64,000 nt of DNA from Setophaga petechia (taxonomy: Eukaryota > Chordata > Aves > Passeriformes > Parulidae), in contig JANCRA010000001.1 in NCBI GenBank assembly GCA_024362935.1, positions 57,244,430 through 57,308,429 on the forward strand, written 5' to 3'. Numbering within the stretch: the stretch's first letter is position 1; every line of letters begins with the position of its first letter. Shown here piece by piece: positions 37,749 to 50,620 of this stretch. The notes beneath the pieces are model-generated. The model did no database searches, had not been told where the DNA came from, and was given only the letters and a program-made list of their open reading frames with translations. The position numbers and the translations under genes are program-made.

Positions 37749-38980
37749 CCGTACAAGTAATTAAAAAAAAAAAATCCTGTTATTTATACAGCACATCCAG
37801 AGCCCTGTCTGTACAAAAACAACAGCAGCTGAACTACAAGGGCTTTCAACAGACAGCAGGGAAGCCATGGTCTCCCCTATCTTGATTCAACACTGCTGGG
37901 AGCATGGCTATGTTGCTGGAAAGAAATGCAAGCAAAATATTTCTGTCTCCAGAAATTGCTACAGTCAACATAAGACATGTTGCTTTGCACACTCTAATCT
38001 AATAATGAAAAGCTTGAGAAGATACTCCCTGGTTACTTCATGACCCACTCAAAATCTAAATTAAGTATTCATCACTAGCTTAGGCTCACTGCTCAGAACT
38101 GTTAAAAAGAAACTTTTGCAAACCTAATTAACAAGCAAATTATCATTCCCTTAGACCATATCCATAGAGACTTTGTTTTTACATTTGTACTGCGGTTCAC
38201 TGCTCAACTGCTGACTCAAGTATTAGTATTTAACTTGTGATGCAACACCAAAACAGTTTCTATGCCTATTCCACATGACTGCTAATAAAATTATAACAAA
38301 TGTTTACTTCTGCCTGTTCAGATAGGCATTCTTTCTTCTGCAAGTGTAAAGAAACTCCCAAATAAAATTTGACTTCTCCTCAGTCACCTTAACAGACAGA
38401 AAACCAGTGATGACAAGAATATTACCAGCTCTGATCACAGCTTTCTCAGTCTCGTACCTGTCTCACTCCAGCTCAGAGAATTTTGCCATGTGAAGATGCC
38501 AAAGATGACATAACCCTCGCAGCTGTGGAAAAAAATGACAACTGCATGCTTAAGGCTCAAAATCAAAAAAGAAATCAATTTGGTTTGTGCTTTCAATGCT
38601 TTAAAAGCCATAACTTGCGCTAATCTCACTACTGAGGGCCTACACCATGACATTTCAACTCTGGGAACAACAAAAGGCCCAACTTTTACATTAAAAAATG
38701 CACTCTTCAGCTGTTTTGTCTGTCATTCTGCCATGTGATACATTCTGTACTCTGTGCACTCATGCAAATACAAACCAAGGCCTCACCTCCTTCCTGGCTC
38801 TCACTTGAAGACCCAAGGACCTCCTTAAAATCCCATTAGAAGTAAACAAGCCTTGGCAAGCAAATGCAGAATCAAATCCTAAGACTATCAATGGCACTCT
38901 GAATGCTATCAAGGTGGTGAATTCCTGTCTCTTGGTTCCAATACTCCTCTGGTTGTCTTTAAGCAACTGTTCAGTTTGAT

Positions 38981-39052
38981 TTTTTTGTTGTTTTAGGGGT
39001 TTTTGTTGGGGTTTTTTGGGGGTGTTTTTTTGTTTGTTCTTTGGGGTTTTCC
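38981..39052 (+). repeat. G/T-rich tract with four G-runs
   Basis: The plus strand is almost pure G and T for about 70 bp, with runs of four to five G at about 38,996, 39,008, 39,018 and 39,042. This could form a loose G-quadruplex, although the last loop is long (about 20 nt). It may be only a degenerate simple repeat. Confidence 0.6.
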
Positions 39053-39506
39053 CCCTAAACCTAAGTATAATTTCTGAGCTTGCTTCCACACATTGCTGGC
39101 CCCCTGCTCTGCATACTTTGGCTGCAGGAATCATGTGAACTGGTACTGCCACTGATGCCTCCATATCATAAAAGCAAGCTTTCCCCAGAACAGCTCTCTA
39201 CCACAGGCTGATACTCCCCACTGGTCTAATAAACCTCAGACAAAAGCTCAGGCTCATTATGCCAAGTGCACTTACATCTGATTAACCTTCTCAGGGAACT
39301 TTACCTAAGGCACTCTGAACAGTCTTTCTCCCTTTTGGGATTGTCCATCATCCAAGCACTTTTTAGAAAGTTTTATTACCAACCCAAGCTGATATTTTGG
39401 CATATTTTATCCCTCTCTATCCTTTAAGCAACATATCTTCTGGATTCCCTAAGCATTTGCTTAGCCCTGCAATTTCTCCTTCTATTCTCCTTATCTCAAA
39501 TTAAAC

Positions 39507-39538
39507 AAAAAAAAAAAAAATAAACAAACAAAAAAAAA
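39507..39538. repeat. A-rich tract
   Basis: A run of 14 A is followed by AAAC units and a second A run. No identifiable retroposon body precedes it. Confidence 0.85.
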
Positions 39539-40448
39539 GGATATGCTTACAGTGCCAAATAACCAAACACAGACTTTCAGAAGTTCCTGCTGTACAAACC
39601 CCCTCTTCCTGTTACAGCCCATCTGCGAGCTCAGATTTTGGTTCTCAGCAATAACCAGGGATAAAAAGCAACACTATTTATCACCATGGCATGCAAATGC
39701 ATTCCACTTTCTGAAGCAACATGCCATCACCTATTCACACAAATCAAACCATCCTGCTTTGGACAACAGCGAGATTTTTACCATGCCTTCAGATGAAAAT
39801 AATAAATCATCTGGTAATGTAAGAACATGAAATGTGGTTCACTTGCACCCACATTCCACCTGGCAGAATGATACTGAGAAAAGTAGCACTAGGTAGAGCT
39901 ACTCTCTCATACCCAATGCATGGTGATTACTCTGACAAAAGCTGCAGTAAAATAGAAAGCCAGATGTACATTTTTCTCAAGAGTTACTGATCCACACTCT
40001 CACTGAAGTCATCACATTCCAAAATTGAAATACTCCAAAAAAAACCCAAAACACCTAAGAACATGTAGGAGTATCTTCTCCTTCTAGCCATGTGTCTATC
40101 TTTGCACTACCAAATTGTCAGCTCTGAAGATTTGGGGTTTTTTTCCCATTTGCTTATTTGATATAGCTGGCTTAAGATAAGGATCAATGTTGCTAACTCC
40201 CCCATAATTCTGAAATCCTTCACTACAAATCCTCAAATGCAAATTCAAAATCAAAATGACCACAGTCATTAGTAAGAAAATGTATGATTCAATAGAGGAA
40301 CCAGCTTTATAGTTAAATGGGTCTAACTTTTCTAAGGTAGATGTCTTAGAATTGGAAAAAGAAGCTTAAGTTACCCATTGAACTGATGAATACTCACCCA
40401 GCCTAAAAAAGCAGGAATTTATCTCTTACATGCTTACAGTGCAACAAC

Positions 40449-40466
40449 AAAAAAAAAAAAAAAAAA
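40449..40466. repeat. Poly-A tract (18 A)
   Basis: An uninterrupted A run preceded by 'caacaac'. No CR1 or processed-gene body is recognisable upstream. Confidence 0.88.
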
Positions 40467-43400
40467 TGTGTAAAGCAAGAGACAAAGGGATGAAATAAGC
40501 CACCTGGAAAATCCACTTCTATGTGTTTTCAAATTTATTATTGTCTGTACATTAGGTTAGCCAACCTGATCAAAGCTTTTTCCATGTCATATTGTAATAA
40601 AAACACATGGAAATAATATTTGTGAAAGTATAAGAACTAAAGATCCTATTAATGCATTTCTGATTGCTATAATTCAGATGCATCCATCTCATCTTTCACT
40701 GACATTTCTTAAAATTTGCCCAGAAATGAGAAGCCACTTGCCTTCATACCATTCAACATCCCTTATTGTTTATGGCTCCCATACAATTCCCTCTTTCCTA
40801 GCACAACACAGTTCTACTGCATTTGAAATTTCAGAAGGTATTTTTTTACATGTACAAGTTCTGCAAATCTGTTCCTATTCTGTGATGTGAGAAGCATTAC
40901 AAGTCACATGCTTAAGACAGGCAGAAATCCATCACAGGGTAGTGATCAAACACCAAAACCAGCAAAGTAGTCAAACCCCTCTTCCCTCATGTGAGAAAGA
41001 TCCCAAAAGATAGCATGTAGCTCTCACTGGAATAAAGTAATTCCAGAACAACATCAAACTTTTTTCCCCCCAAATCTCAATACAGTTTTGCTTCCACTAT
41101 CACAGCTTTGCTCAACAGGTAGGGAGAGAAAAAAAGAAAAAAATACACCATAAGAAAAAGCCAAAAATATTCCCTGTTGTCATTCAAAACTTCAAAAACA
41201 TCACCACAATTATCAAAAATCATGTCAATTGCACATTTGCACACAGATCAAAAATCAGAAAATTTTGCCCCAGAGCTTTAATGGGAAAAAACTGAAGATG
41301 TAGGTCATCTTCACTCACAAAAGACTTAAAGGAAAGGAAAAAAACCTCCTGCATACTTAGAGCAAAGCAAATAGGAAAGGAACAAAACCTATTCTTCCTT
41401 CTTTGGACTGGACAAAGCAGCCCTTCTCACTTGTTTTGAAAGCCTTGATACCAGCCAAGAGCTCCTAGCTCTTGGAATAAGGAAGCTCCCCCAAGAGTGA
41501 CACCAGCACCTGAGACTATGCCATGATCCCCCAGCAAGATGTTGCCATTCAGTCCTCAGAGCAGCCAACAAGTCCCTGTTTGTACCAGGGAGCTGCTGCA
41601 CACATTTACCTGCAATATCCAGAAGAACAAGGGATGAGACTAAAAAGCCAAAGCTGCACTACTGCCTCATCAAACACGGGGTGCTTGCCAAACAGATGCT
41701 CTCAAGGTTGGATCACCACTAATGCATACTCAGTCCTGCAAAGCTTGCAGTGCTCTCACCTGAGCCAAGAAGCTGCTCTCACCTCCCCACCAAGGACTTC
41801 AGTTAAAATGTTACATCCCGCCAGCAGGATTTTGTACCCAACAAAAGGATATGGCAACACTTTCTGTACTGCCTGGGGGACAGCAGCTTAGAACAAAGGC
41901 ACACAGGAGCCTTATAATCATGTCTTCCCCAGCCTGGACAAGGTATGAAGAGCCCAGCAGCAGGATGACAGTCTCCAACAGAAGATAAACAGTTTCACTC
42001 CTGCATTATGAAACTGTAAACGAAATGACAAAGTTAAAGAGAGCTGTTCTAGGAGATATGACAATCTTACAGCAATCCACCTCAGTCCTTCAACACATGA
42101 AGGCTTAAAGACTCAAGCTGTTGGTCACTTAGGACAGATAAGTAACAAAAAAAGTACTTTTTAAAGCAACCAGCATTCCCAATGCATCAAAGAAACTGTT
42201 ATGTATTTGTCATAACTTGGACATTTCCAATAGTGTACTATTGCAATCAGCAACACCATCAGCATGAAAAAAAAAAGAATCAAGAAGGAAACCAGTGAAG
42301 TTAAAAGCTCCTATATTAAAGCCATGAGGAAATAATTTGTTTTCCACCTACACGCATACCCAGAAATTGTACTGTGGACCAACAGAAAATTCTATTTCCC
42401 ATTACAAAATGCAAGTTACATTCTAGTAACATATCATAAGAATAGACTTCCATGGTACTAATTATCAGAGAAGCAAGCAAGCAATAGGGGGTAAATTGTG
42501 ACTTAGATGTATGGTTTCTCACAACATACTTTATCTGAACTCTTCAAAATCTGTTTATTTTGGACAAATGACACAAGACTTCCTCATGGCAGGAAGTCCT
42601 GCAAGTCAAAGGCCACTGCTGAAACAGTATTTCCACTATTATGCAATAGGGACTTAAAATCACTTACAGACATGAACAAAACTGCTAATTAACATGAAGA
42701 GATTTGTCCTCTGTCAATTTAACCACCCAAGAGGGAATCACTCTCTTCTCTTTACATTTTTCAGCTTAACGCATCTTCAGAACCCCAAGTGAATGCCCAA
42801 AATCCAGCCACGGAACAATGAATATCAACATTTGGGAAGTGAAACATCATGTTACAACACCAAAGTTTCCAAACAATCTCATGACAGTCCTGAGCATTTC
42901 AAAGGGTAAGCAGAACATCTGTCCACACTCACCCCCATTCCCTGCACATACAGCACCACTGAAAGTTTCCTGAACGCTAAAAATCCCACAGAACTCTTGT
43001 GGAAAACCGTGAATTAGTTAACGCACGGTTGGTGGATGTGGAACACACTGCTGAATTCCTCTAACAGCAACACACATCAATACATCCTGAAGACCTGCTC
43101 ACCTTGCACACTTCCGCCAGTTTAGCTCCAGTAAACCAGAATTAAGTACCAAGGTTTGAGTAGCCACAGGCAGCTGTCAGATCACCTTCTCAGACCACTT
43201 CTGTACCAAGATGCAACAAGATAATGTAGCCTTGTTATGTCAAGGTTGAAATTATCAATAACTATAATTGGGGTTTTTTTTATTAAGCATCTTTCTGCTA
43301 CCACTTTGAACAAAAAGATAAGTGTTCTTTTCCCATTGTCCCATTCTCTTTCCCTAGTACTGTGCGGTACCAGTGCTACCAAGTAGCTGATCTTGATGTA

Positions 43401-45546
43401 CCGAACTGGAAACAAACAACTGACTGGACACACCAACCCTTACTTAAACCTTGATACAGAAATGTTGTCTTACATTTTCAAATAGGTGCTGAAGATACTA
43501 AGTCACAGTAGCACCATGATAAACTAGATAATCAGCTGGCTAAGCGATGCAATATGACCATAAAAACCAAAACATACCACATTTTTATTCCAAGTCTAAA
43601 AGCCTAAAATTGCCCAACTAGAAAAGCAAATGTGCCCAGTTCCTAGCAAATACATACCAAAGTGAAGAATACCATGCACCATCCTCCAATCTGATATTTG
43701 AGGGATTCTTCTACCCAAAACATCTTGTTATCAACAGTGTTGAGTATTCCAGAGCTGGTTCCAAATGAGCTCAACAGACCCACACCACATAGTGAGGAGA
43801 CACCCACCCACAGTCCAAACATGCAGCTGAATTTAGACTGCCAGCACGTCTTGACCAGGGCCACAGAACAAAGGCACAATGCCACATGAACATGGACACA
43901 TTTCCACGACACAATGCCTGCCTACAATCTAAAAGCAAAGAAAGACTTAGCTGGCTTACTGCAACTGACCAGTTCCCACAGCAGGTAAGTTCATATCTTC
44001 AAATGCTGTATGTCTACCAAGATGGTGCAGGATGAATGAGATATTGCAGAAATGTCAGTTCACACAGACTGTACAATTTGTTCACATACCCTACTTCAAG
44101 ATACTGCTAGCTTGTCACCAAAATGTGCCAAGGATGCAATCAAGCTGGCTCTCTGCAGAGCCTGACTGGATCCATAGGATTCTGTGAGCTCAGGAACATC
44201 CTACAGCTATACAGCCATAACTGGGTACAGAAGCATGCACAGGCAACAGGGAGCAACCCAGCTTTGGTGAAGAAAAATAACTTCTGTCAGCTACAACATG
44301 CAAAAATTACTTCTCTTAACAGGAAACCCACCACTTGTTTTTTGTAGTAAAATTTCATGGTTCAATATGCGGACACGCATGAACCTTGTCACAAATCAAC
44401 ATTACCAAGAAGCCAAAATTCAGGCATTAAAATAAGGTCAGGACTCACAGGTCTACACTGAAATCTTGCAAATTACTCTAGTTAGCAAAAAAATTTCAGT
44501 TAAATCATTCACGAAACTCTAGGTCAAAATAAATACATCTAGTCCTTAGCACTTGTTCTGTAAGTGTTTTGCTATGCAGGCACAACTAGAAATTATAGTC
44601 TTAACGTTTCAAGGTGAACATCTCACAGGGTTTCAGCACCCAGCACTACTGACTGGTCTCTGTGCAAACCTCTCCATTTGCGTGGACCACCTCTCAGAAC
44701 CGCAGGGCGAAAACCACGCTCAAGACAAGGAGCAGGTACTTCAGCAGCCCCGCAAATCCCCCCAACACCACATTCCGAACCCTCCAGGGGCCACGAGTCC
44801 CCTGTCCCCAGGGACGCACCGGGGACAAACCTGTCGGGTTCTGTAACTTCAATGTCCCTGCCGCACCGCGGGGACGACAGCTCGAGGCTGCCGCCAAAAT
44901 CAGTACCCGCATGAAAAATCAAAATAAAACGCAGGGGGGGGGAAGCCAAGCCGACCCGACCCACCGCCTGTGAGCCGCCCAGTGCCCGTGGCAGCCCGGG
45001 GCGACCCCCCCCCCCCCATTCCCTGCAGGCCTCCCCAGGGCCGGGGCCGCCGGGCCCCTCCCGCACCCCGCCGGGGCTCCCGCGGGAAAACCGCCCGCCC
45101 CAGCCACAACAAAGGCGGCCGGAGCGGCCCAGCGCTCGCGGGGCTCCTTCGCGACCCCCGGGCTTCTCCCGGGCCCCCCCCAGCCGCGACCCCGGCACAG
45201 CCCCTGCACTGGAGCCGGAGGGGGGGTGCCCGCGCAGTGACAATGATCGGCCGCCCCCGGCACCTGCGCCGCCGCCCCCTCCTCCAGCCCGGCCCGGCCG
45301 CTCGGCATCCCCGGGAAGCGGGGCCTGCGGCCGGGCCGAGGGGGCGCCGGGTCTCCCCGGGCCCGCCGACGGCGCAACAAAGCGGCGGGGCCCGGGAGGC
45401 GGCGGGCAGCGCCAGCGGGCACTCACCGGGGGGCAGCGAGGTCCCGGCTGTGCCGGCCCGGGGAGGGGGCGGCGGGCGGTTCGTCCCTCCTCGCTCTCCT
45501 CTCTCCGCTGCGCTCTCTCTCCGCGAGCAGGGCTCGGCTCGGGGGG

Positions 45547-45681
45547 TTACGCGGCGCGGCGGCCGCGGCCGGGCGGTGCGGGCCGGGCCGGGAGGACGGC
45601 TCCTCCCGGGCGGGCTCCGGCGGGAGGCGCCGCCGCCGCCGCTGCTGCACCGTCCGGGCGCCGGGGTCGTCCCGGCCCCAT
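45547..45681 (-). CDS. Upstream ORF 2 (44 codons), overlapping ORF 1
   Basis: ATG at 45,681-45,679 on the minus strand encodes 44 Ala/Pro/Arg-rich residues, including a seven-Ala run, and ends with TAA at 45,549-45,547, about 120 nt before the donor. The peptide looks like translated GC-rich DNA and probably has no protein function. Its interest is regulatory: it begins at the stop of upstream ORF 1, an arrangement that allows termination-reinitiation. Confidence 0.3.
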   Translation of the reverse strand: MGPGRPRRPDGAAAAAAAPPAGARPGGAVLPARPAPPGRGRRAA

Positions 45682-45737
45682 CAAGGCCGGGCCGCGCCGA
45701 GGGAGCGGGGCCGCTCCCCGCGGCGGCTGGTGGCCAT
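45681..45737 (-). CDS. Upstream ORF 1 (18 codons)
   Basis: ATG at 45,737-45,735 on the minus strand, in a strong context, encodes 18 residues (MATSRRGERPRSLGAARP) and stops with TGA at 45,683-45,681. The stop shares its last base with the ATG of the next upstream ORF (TGATG). If the transcript begins upstream of 45,737 this would be the first ORF met by scanning ribosomes and could lower main-ORF translation. Confidence 0.35.
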   Translation of the reverse strand: MATSRRGERPRSLGAARP

Positions 45738-45739
45738 CT
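45732..45739 (-). promoter_or_regulatory. YY1-like motif overlapping an upstream ATG
   Basis: The minus strand reads AAGATGGC, the core of the YY1 recognition sequence, which in vertebrate CpG-island promoters typically lies just downstream of the start site in the direction of transcription. Its orientation supports leftward transcription. The ATG within it also starts the first upstream ORF, in a strong context (A at -3, G at +4). Confidence 0.5.
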
Positions 45740-47857
45740 TAGTCCTCCTCCTCCTCCTCGGCGCCGCGTGCCCCCTCCCCGCCCGGCTGCCAGCGCTGCC
45801 TCCTCCCTCCGCTCCTCCTCCTCCTCCTCCCCCTGCTCCCGGCTGGCTGCGGTCGCTCCGCGGGCCCGGCGAGGCCGCCCGAGGAGAGCCGCTTGGTCCT
45901 CGCAGGCCGTGGGCCTGCTTCTTAATTCTGGGGTTTATTACAATTATCTTACCTTTTGGAGCGGTGGGTTTGGCTTCTCCCCGTTCTGTGACAGAATTCC
46001 CACTCCTCTAGCGCTGACCGCCCGTGTCCTCTCCCCTCTGCCCCGCCGCCACAGGCCCGAGCAGCTGACACGCGAAGAGAAGCCGTTCCGAGCAGGGACC
46101 TGGATGTGTCATGAGAAGGAGAGTGCAGGTCGATTCCGGAGCAAATAACCCACCCTTGAGCTGGGCTTGAGGTGCTTTCCCTTTTGCTTTCTGTCAAATA
46201 TACATCTAGGGAAAGTCCTCTGGATATCCCTAGTGCCGACCACAAAGAGGATTTTATGCCTGTGCTGACCAACCGCTCTCATCTGTATGATCCAGATGTT
46301 GAAACAGAATTAGTTACCCTTTTCCTACTTAATCCAGAACTCCTGTTAAATTCCCAAAGCCGAAGAACTCCTTTTTGTCTGCAGGACAAAACTTCGGTTT
46401 AGCCTCGAACTGGGCACAGAGTGCAGGGTGTAACTGCAACCCCGAGGCAAACTTCATCAACTTGGACACTCCTGAGGAGCAGTGCAAAGGTGTGTCCACA
46501 CGTGTGTGACCAGATATCCTTCTGCCTTTTTCCAGTCGCTTATAAACTTACCTCCTCTAAGAAATCAGCTGCTAGCAGCCACTCATTCTCTAGCAGTTTT
46601 GTTTGGAGTTTTTTTTGTTTACAAAATCCCTTCTGAAGCCTTCATTGAAAAAACAAAATAGCAGTTTGGAGAATCTGGCTGCAGGGGTAAAAGCTGCAAT
46701 AAACAATGCACAAACCATCCGAGACCTTTATGTTTCATTGACTAATTATCACAAGCACCAGGAACCAGGACCATCGCCTCTTGCCTGTGCTACAGGGGCA
46801 TAAAAAAGGAAGCTGTGTACTCTGTTATGCTTGAGGATAAATAGAGTAAACACCATTTATCCATTCTTCTTTCTCTGGCCGTTAGCATCAAACATGTAAA
46901 TGCACTTAATGTTTTTTCTGGCTGATGTTCTGCTGTTCAGCTGGCAGTGGAAATTATCCAGTCCCATTTGGATGGGAAAAACTGCTTAAAACTTACAGAT
47001 GTCTTGAGTGAGGCTAGCTCTACTTCAGCTCCCAAGAAGCACTCACTGAAGACAAAAATATAACTCCAGACAAAGAAAGCCTACTTGTCCCAACTGAAAA
47101 ACAAAATAAGCAAGGAAAAGTGTGTAACATCCTTGCCTTCACAATACAGTGCCATCTTTACTTGTTAAAGACACCTTCATTCATTCAAAATTCACTGTGT
47201 GGCCAGAAGGAACATTTAGCCCAGATCAAGAGAACAGTCCAGGCTATAGTTTTGGTTGGAATAGAGCCAACTGTCCCTTTGCAATACCTGTATTTTTTTT
47301 CTGTGCAGGACAGTCAGTGGAGAACCAAGAAAGAAATCATGCACAGTATATCAGCCATAGTCCTGTCACAACAACTGTAATATGACCAGTGCCAGAAGAT
47401 CTTAAGACATTTGGTATTCTTGTGTCTCTCAAGAAAAACCTTAAGTTTTATTCCATGTATATCTTGTTTTTCCCCTCCTAATGAAATGCTTACTTTTGCC
47501 TACTTTTAAAACATAGAGCATTATAACAACTTCTTCCCAACCACTCCTTGCAGCCTCCCATTCCCATGTCACCTGAAATATCACTGTCTGCTACAGAAAA
47601 AAAATACATTTCTCTACGGCTAAGGCCATGTAGGAAATGTTACAAGGATAAGAAGGCGAAATGAGGATGTTGAAGATGCCAACCTACAGATTTTTTTAGG
47701 GGATGTGTTGTCTTATATATCAATAGTTCTATTATCATTATAGTGCAATGATTCCATATCACCAGAGTTTTGTACCTCTTTAATGTTTCTCATAGGCAGC
47801 TCCTCTAATCACTGACTCTTCCCAGTCCTTGCAGTAACCATCTGACTCCAGATCCCA

Positions 47858-47943
47858 CCAATCCACTCTTTTATAACATTGTTCTTATTGGCTACAGGTG
47901 TGGCCTGTTAACATTAGGCCTGCTGCTAGTCTGTAGTAATTGG
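47858..47943 (+). promoter_or_regulatory. CCAAT/TATA cluster, possibly from an old LTR
   Basis: Within 86 bp there are a CCAAT box (47,858-47,862), a TTATAA (47,871-47,876), and two inverted CCAAT boxes (ATTGG at 47,887-47,891 and 47,939-47,943). Such density is typical of avian LTR promoters. I cannot match the flanks to a named LTR and see no TG...CA ends, so this may be an old LTR fragment or chance. Confidence 0.25.
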
Positions 47944-50620
47944 TCCAGCTGCAATTCCTTAGTGGTATAAGATTACATTCTATACCACCTTCATTTACCC
48001 ATACTGTATCCCCCTACAGGGATGCCTTTCTGAGGGCACTCACCATGTTTTGTCAGCATCATATAGCAATGTATACACAGAAAGGAAAGTATGTGTGTTG
48101 GGTGGCTTGCTATCACATACCAGACTAAGATGATTTACCTACCCCTTGAGTGAAGGCTAAGCCCAGGAGTCAATGGAAAATATGTTTCTGCTACAAAACT
48201 GCCGGGGTCTCTCAGTCCATTCAAAGCTAACATGCACTGAATTTTTATGGATGCATCCTCCAGCCATGCCAGTTTAGAAGCAAAACCACAATGAACTCTG
48301 CTAGGCAGAATTTGGCCCCGTTTGGTGTTGTCATTCTAAACGGCAGCAAGGGGAAGCACTGATTCCATCAGCTTGTTCCGACAATTATTTCACTTACTGT
48401 GCAAGATGCAGCCTGTGAATGGTACACAGCAGTTACACTTTACAAAACAAACAATCTTCTCCCTGTAATTTACGTGTAGGAGGAGACTTGTATCTTTCTT
48501 AGGTAAAGGTTTATCAGGACCTATCTGAGCGAGCTCTACTGAGTAAGAATCAAAGCTAACAGAGATGGTGCTATTCCTAATTCATTGTAAATAGTGGGAA
48601 ATAGCAAAATCCCCCAGGATGGCAGTGGGAGTTGCAGGGACAGCTGTATGCTATGACAGATACACATTTTGCTGCATGCCAAGTTACACTGTTTTTTTCT
48701 TCTTGCGCAGCTAATGTTCATTGCATTCCTATTTATAGTTCCCATCTTTTGGTCAGTTGTCACAGTTCCAAAATAAATAATGGCAAGCTGTAATGTTCCA
48801 TACTGAGTGACACCAGACACTCTTTTTACCTTCTCAGCATCTCTCCTCTCACAAAGCTCATCACAGTTACCTGCTTGTCTTTCTCAGAGAAGGTGTGAAA
48901 TACTAATTACAGTGCTATAGTTAGACAAAAGAAAGTATTTACAGTTCATCTTTCTTCCACTTTGCAAAGCAACTGTGCACAAGGGATTGCATCAATCATT
49001 TAAAAAGTGGAGATATATTTAAATGTCTTTGCCTTCTTTTTTAGAGGGTAAGGTGAAACTAAAACAATTGACTTCCAGCGGTGCAATGCCACTCCGCTTT
49101 CAGGTGAGATGCTCATATACTTCCATTGCATTTATTTCACACATCTTGGGCATAAAGCTACATCTGTCCTCTTTGCATATACTAGCTTAAGGCAAAGTAC
49201 CGGCAAATCCAGAACCGGAAAGAAATTACTACGAGAAAATGAGATAAAGTAGAAGGAATTTTAGGGTTTTTTTTAATTAGAATTTTTTTAACAGAAAAAA
49301 ATGGCACTGTTTCCCAAATTTACACAGCCTGATATTTTAATCATACAGGATTCTTAATACTTCCTCTGAGAATTACTCTTCCCTCCCTCCTCTTGCTTGT
49401 TTACAGATAGTTTTCAGTAATAAATAAGAGGAAGGGTGGGGTTGTCGAGGATCTAGTGCCCCTGTCCTGTTGAATTTGGCTGAAATTTGAAAAATAATAT
49501 AAGTCCCTTGTCACACATGTTCTTCAGAAAAATAATGGCCTGCTTGTCATAAATTAATAAATTATACAATCCCCAAATAGTCTGCTACTGAGCTCATAGC
49601 ATTTGTAAAACATTAACGCAGTCACCACAGCAGAAACACCAGCAACCTGATGGAGTAACAGACAAACAAAGCAGCAGCCAGGGCTGCTACCCCTTCACCC
49701 TCTAGGGCCCAGCAATCCAGCCCCACTTTGGATAAACAGCCTTTCTTATACTGTCAGTGTTAGTCACATGGTTCAAATAAATAAACATTTGCATCCCAGT
49801 GCTGCAGAATCCAAGTTTAAAGGTAGATAATTTAAGAATAGTTTGTTACAGCTGGACATAATGCCTAAGTTTTTTTCTTCTGAGACAAAACCACCAACAA
49901 AGCATTGTAAGCAAGAACATGAGGATCAAGGGTAGAAGCAGAACAGAGGATGATGGGGTAACAGAATTCCCAGCCTGCAAAGCTTTAGGCCATGTCTGTA
50001 ACCGTAAAAAAACCCAGAGCTTGCAGTTTAGTTCTCAAAATCTCTGCTCTCCTTCAGATTATTTGTCCAGAACTGGGTTCTTGCGATGGAGGTTATAAGT
50101 CTAGTAGCACATAGCTTGTCATACATAAGTTGTGTACAATGAAATATTATTCAAGGAATAAAGCATCAATAGAAAAGGACACACGCCAAACTTGCTTGTT
50201 GACAAGTATTAGATTGGGCACGTGTATATATGGAAAAGAGCATGTAGTTAACAAGAACATCAAATAAACTTCATGATACTTAATATTCAGAGGATGTGGG
50301 AAATTTGGAGGTCAGAGCTCTATTCTGTGGGTCTAAATTTTTGCATACCTGTTTGCTAATGATTCTTTTTAAACTCTCAGACCTGCACAAACAAAAGGCA
50401 GCCATAACTTCAAGGGCCTGAATTGTGTTCAGGCCACTTGAATGTGACTCTGCATGTCCAACACAAGTAGGAAAAAGGAGCAGGTGGCAACAGAGAAGGT
50501 ACAGTTCAGCTGAGGTCATTGTGGCTTACGAAGCCTCAAAGCCTGATGATCCCAGGAGTGAATCTGAGAGGATGAGATCACACTCAGTGAGGGAAAAATG
50601 CTGCCATCTGGTGCCTCTGG

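Larger units (their letters stand above)
37749..44689. other. Unique AT-rich DNA with simple repeats
   Basis: No supported gene. It contains a G/T-rich tract (38,981-39,052) and two A-rich tracts (39,507-39,538 and 40,449-40,466). Otherwise it is unique sequence, probably the promoter-proximal part of intron 1 of the CpG-island gene. Confidence 0.45.
45427..45760 (-). other. Candidate non-coding first exon (5' UTR) of a leftward gene
   Basis: On the minus strand the CpG-island core runs to a strong donor, CCCCG|GTGAGT, with last exon base 45,427. No ATG in the exon stays open to the donor: the two ATGs seen start short upstream ORFs that stop inside it. It is therefore best called a 5' UTR exon, with the true start codon in a later exon. 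The upstream edge is estimated from the YY1-like motif at about 45,732-45,739, as such motifs often sit just downstream of the start site; the real start could be anywhere in the island core. The gene is not identifiable from this exon. Confidence 0.6.
44690..46120. promoter_or_regulatory. CpG island promoter
   Basis: G+C and CpG density rise sharply from about 44,690, peak at 44,940-45,905 and fall by about 46,120. The core contains GC boxes (for example 'ggagggggcggcgg' near 45,461 and 'cctccccgcccggc' at 45,774-45,787) and no TATA box. It also holds a 9-G run (44,934-44,942), a 13-C run (45,005-45,017) and CTCCTC repeats (about 45,743-45,760 and 45,810-45,836). This is the usual form of a housekeeping or developmental vertebrate promoter. 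The minus-strand donor at 45,426 and YY1-like motif point to leftward transcription; divergent plus-strand transcription cannot be excluded. Long frames on both strands here, such as plus 44,970-46,148, come from GC-rich composition. Confidence 0.85.

Noticed and set aside
37280..37756. 158-codon minus-strand frame
   Set aside because: It lies within the solo LTR, antisense to it, in a region where retroviral LTRs do not code.
44970..46148. 392-codon plus-strand frame, and 267- and 167-codon minus-strand frames, across the CpG island
   Set aside because: Stops are rare in GC-rich DNA and all frames here are open at once. The translations are Pro/Arg/Gly/Ala low complexity. The minus-strand frame at 44,623-45,426 also crosses the presumed intron.
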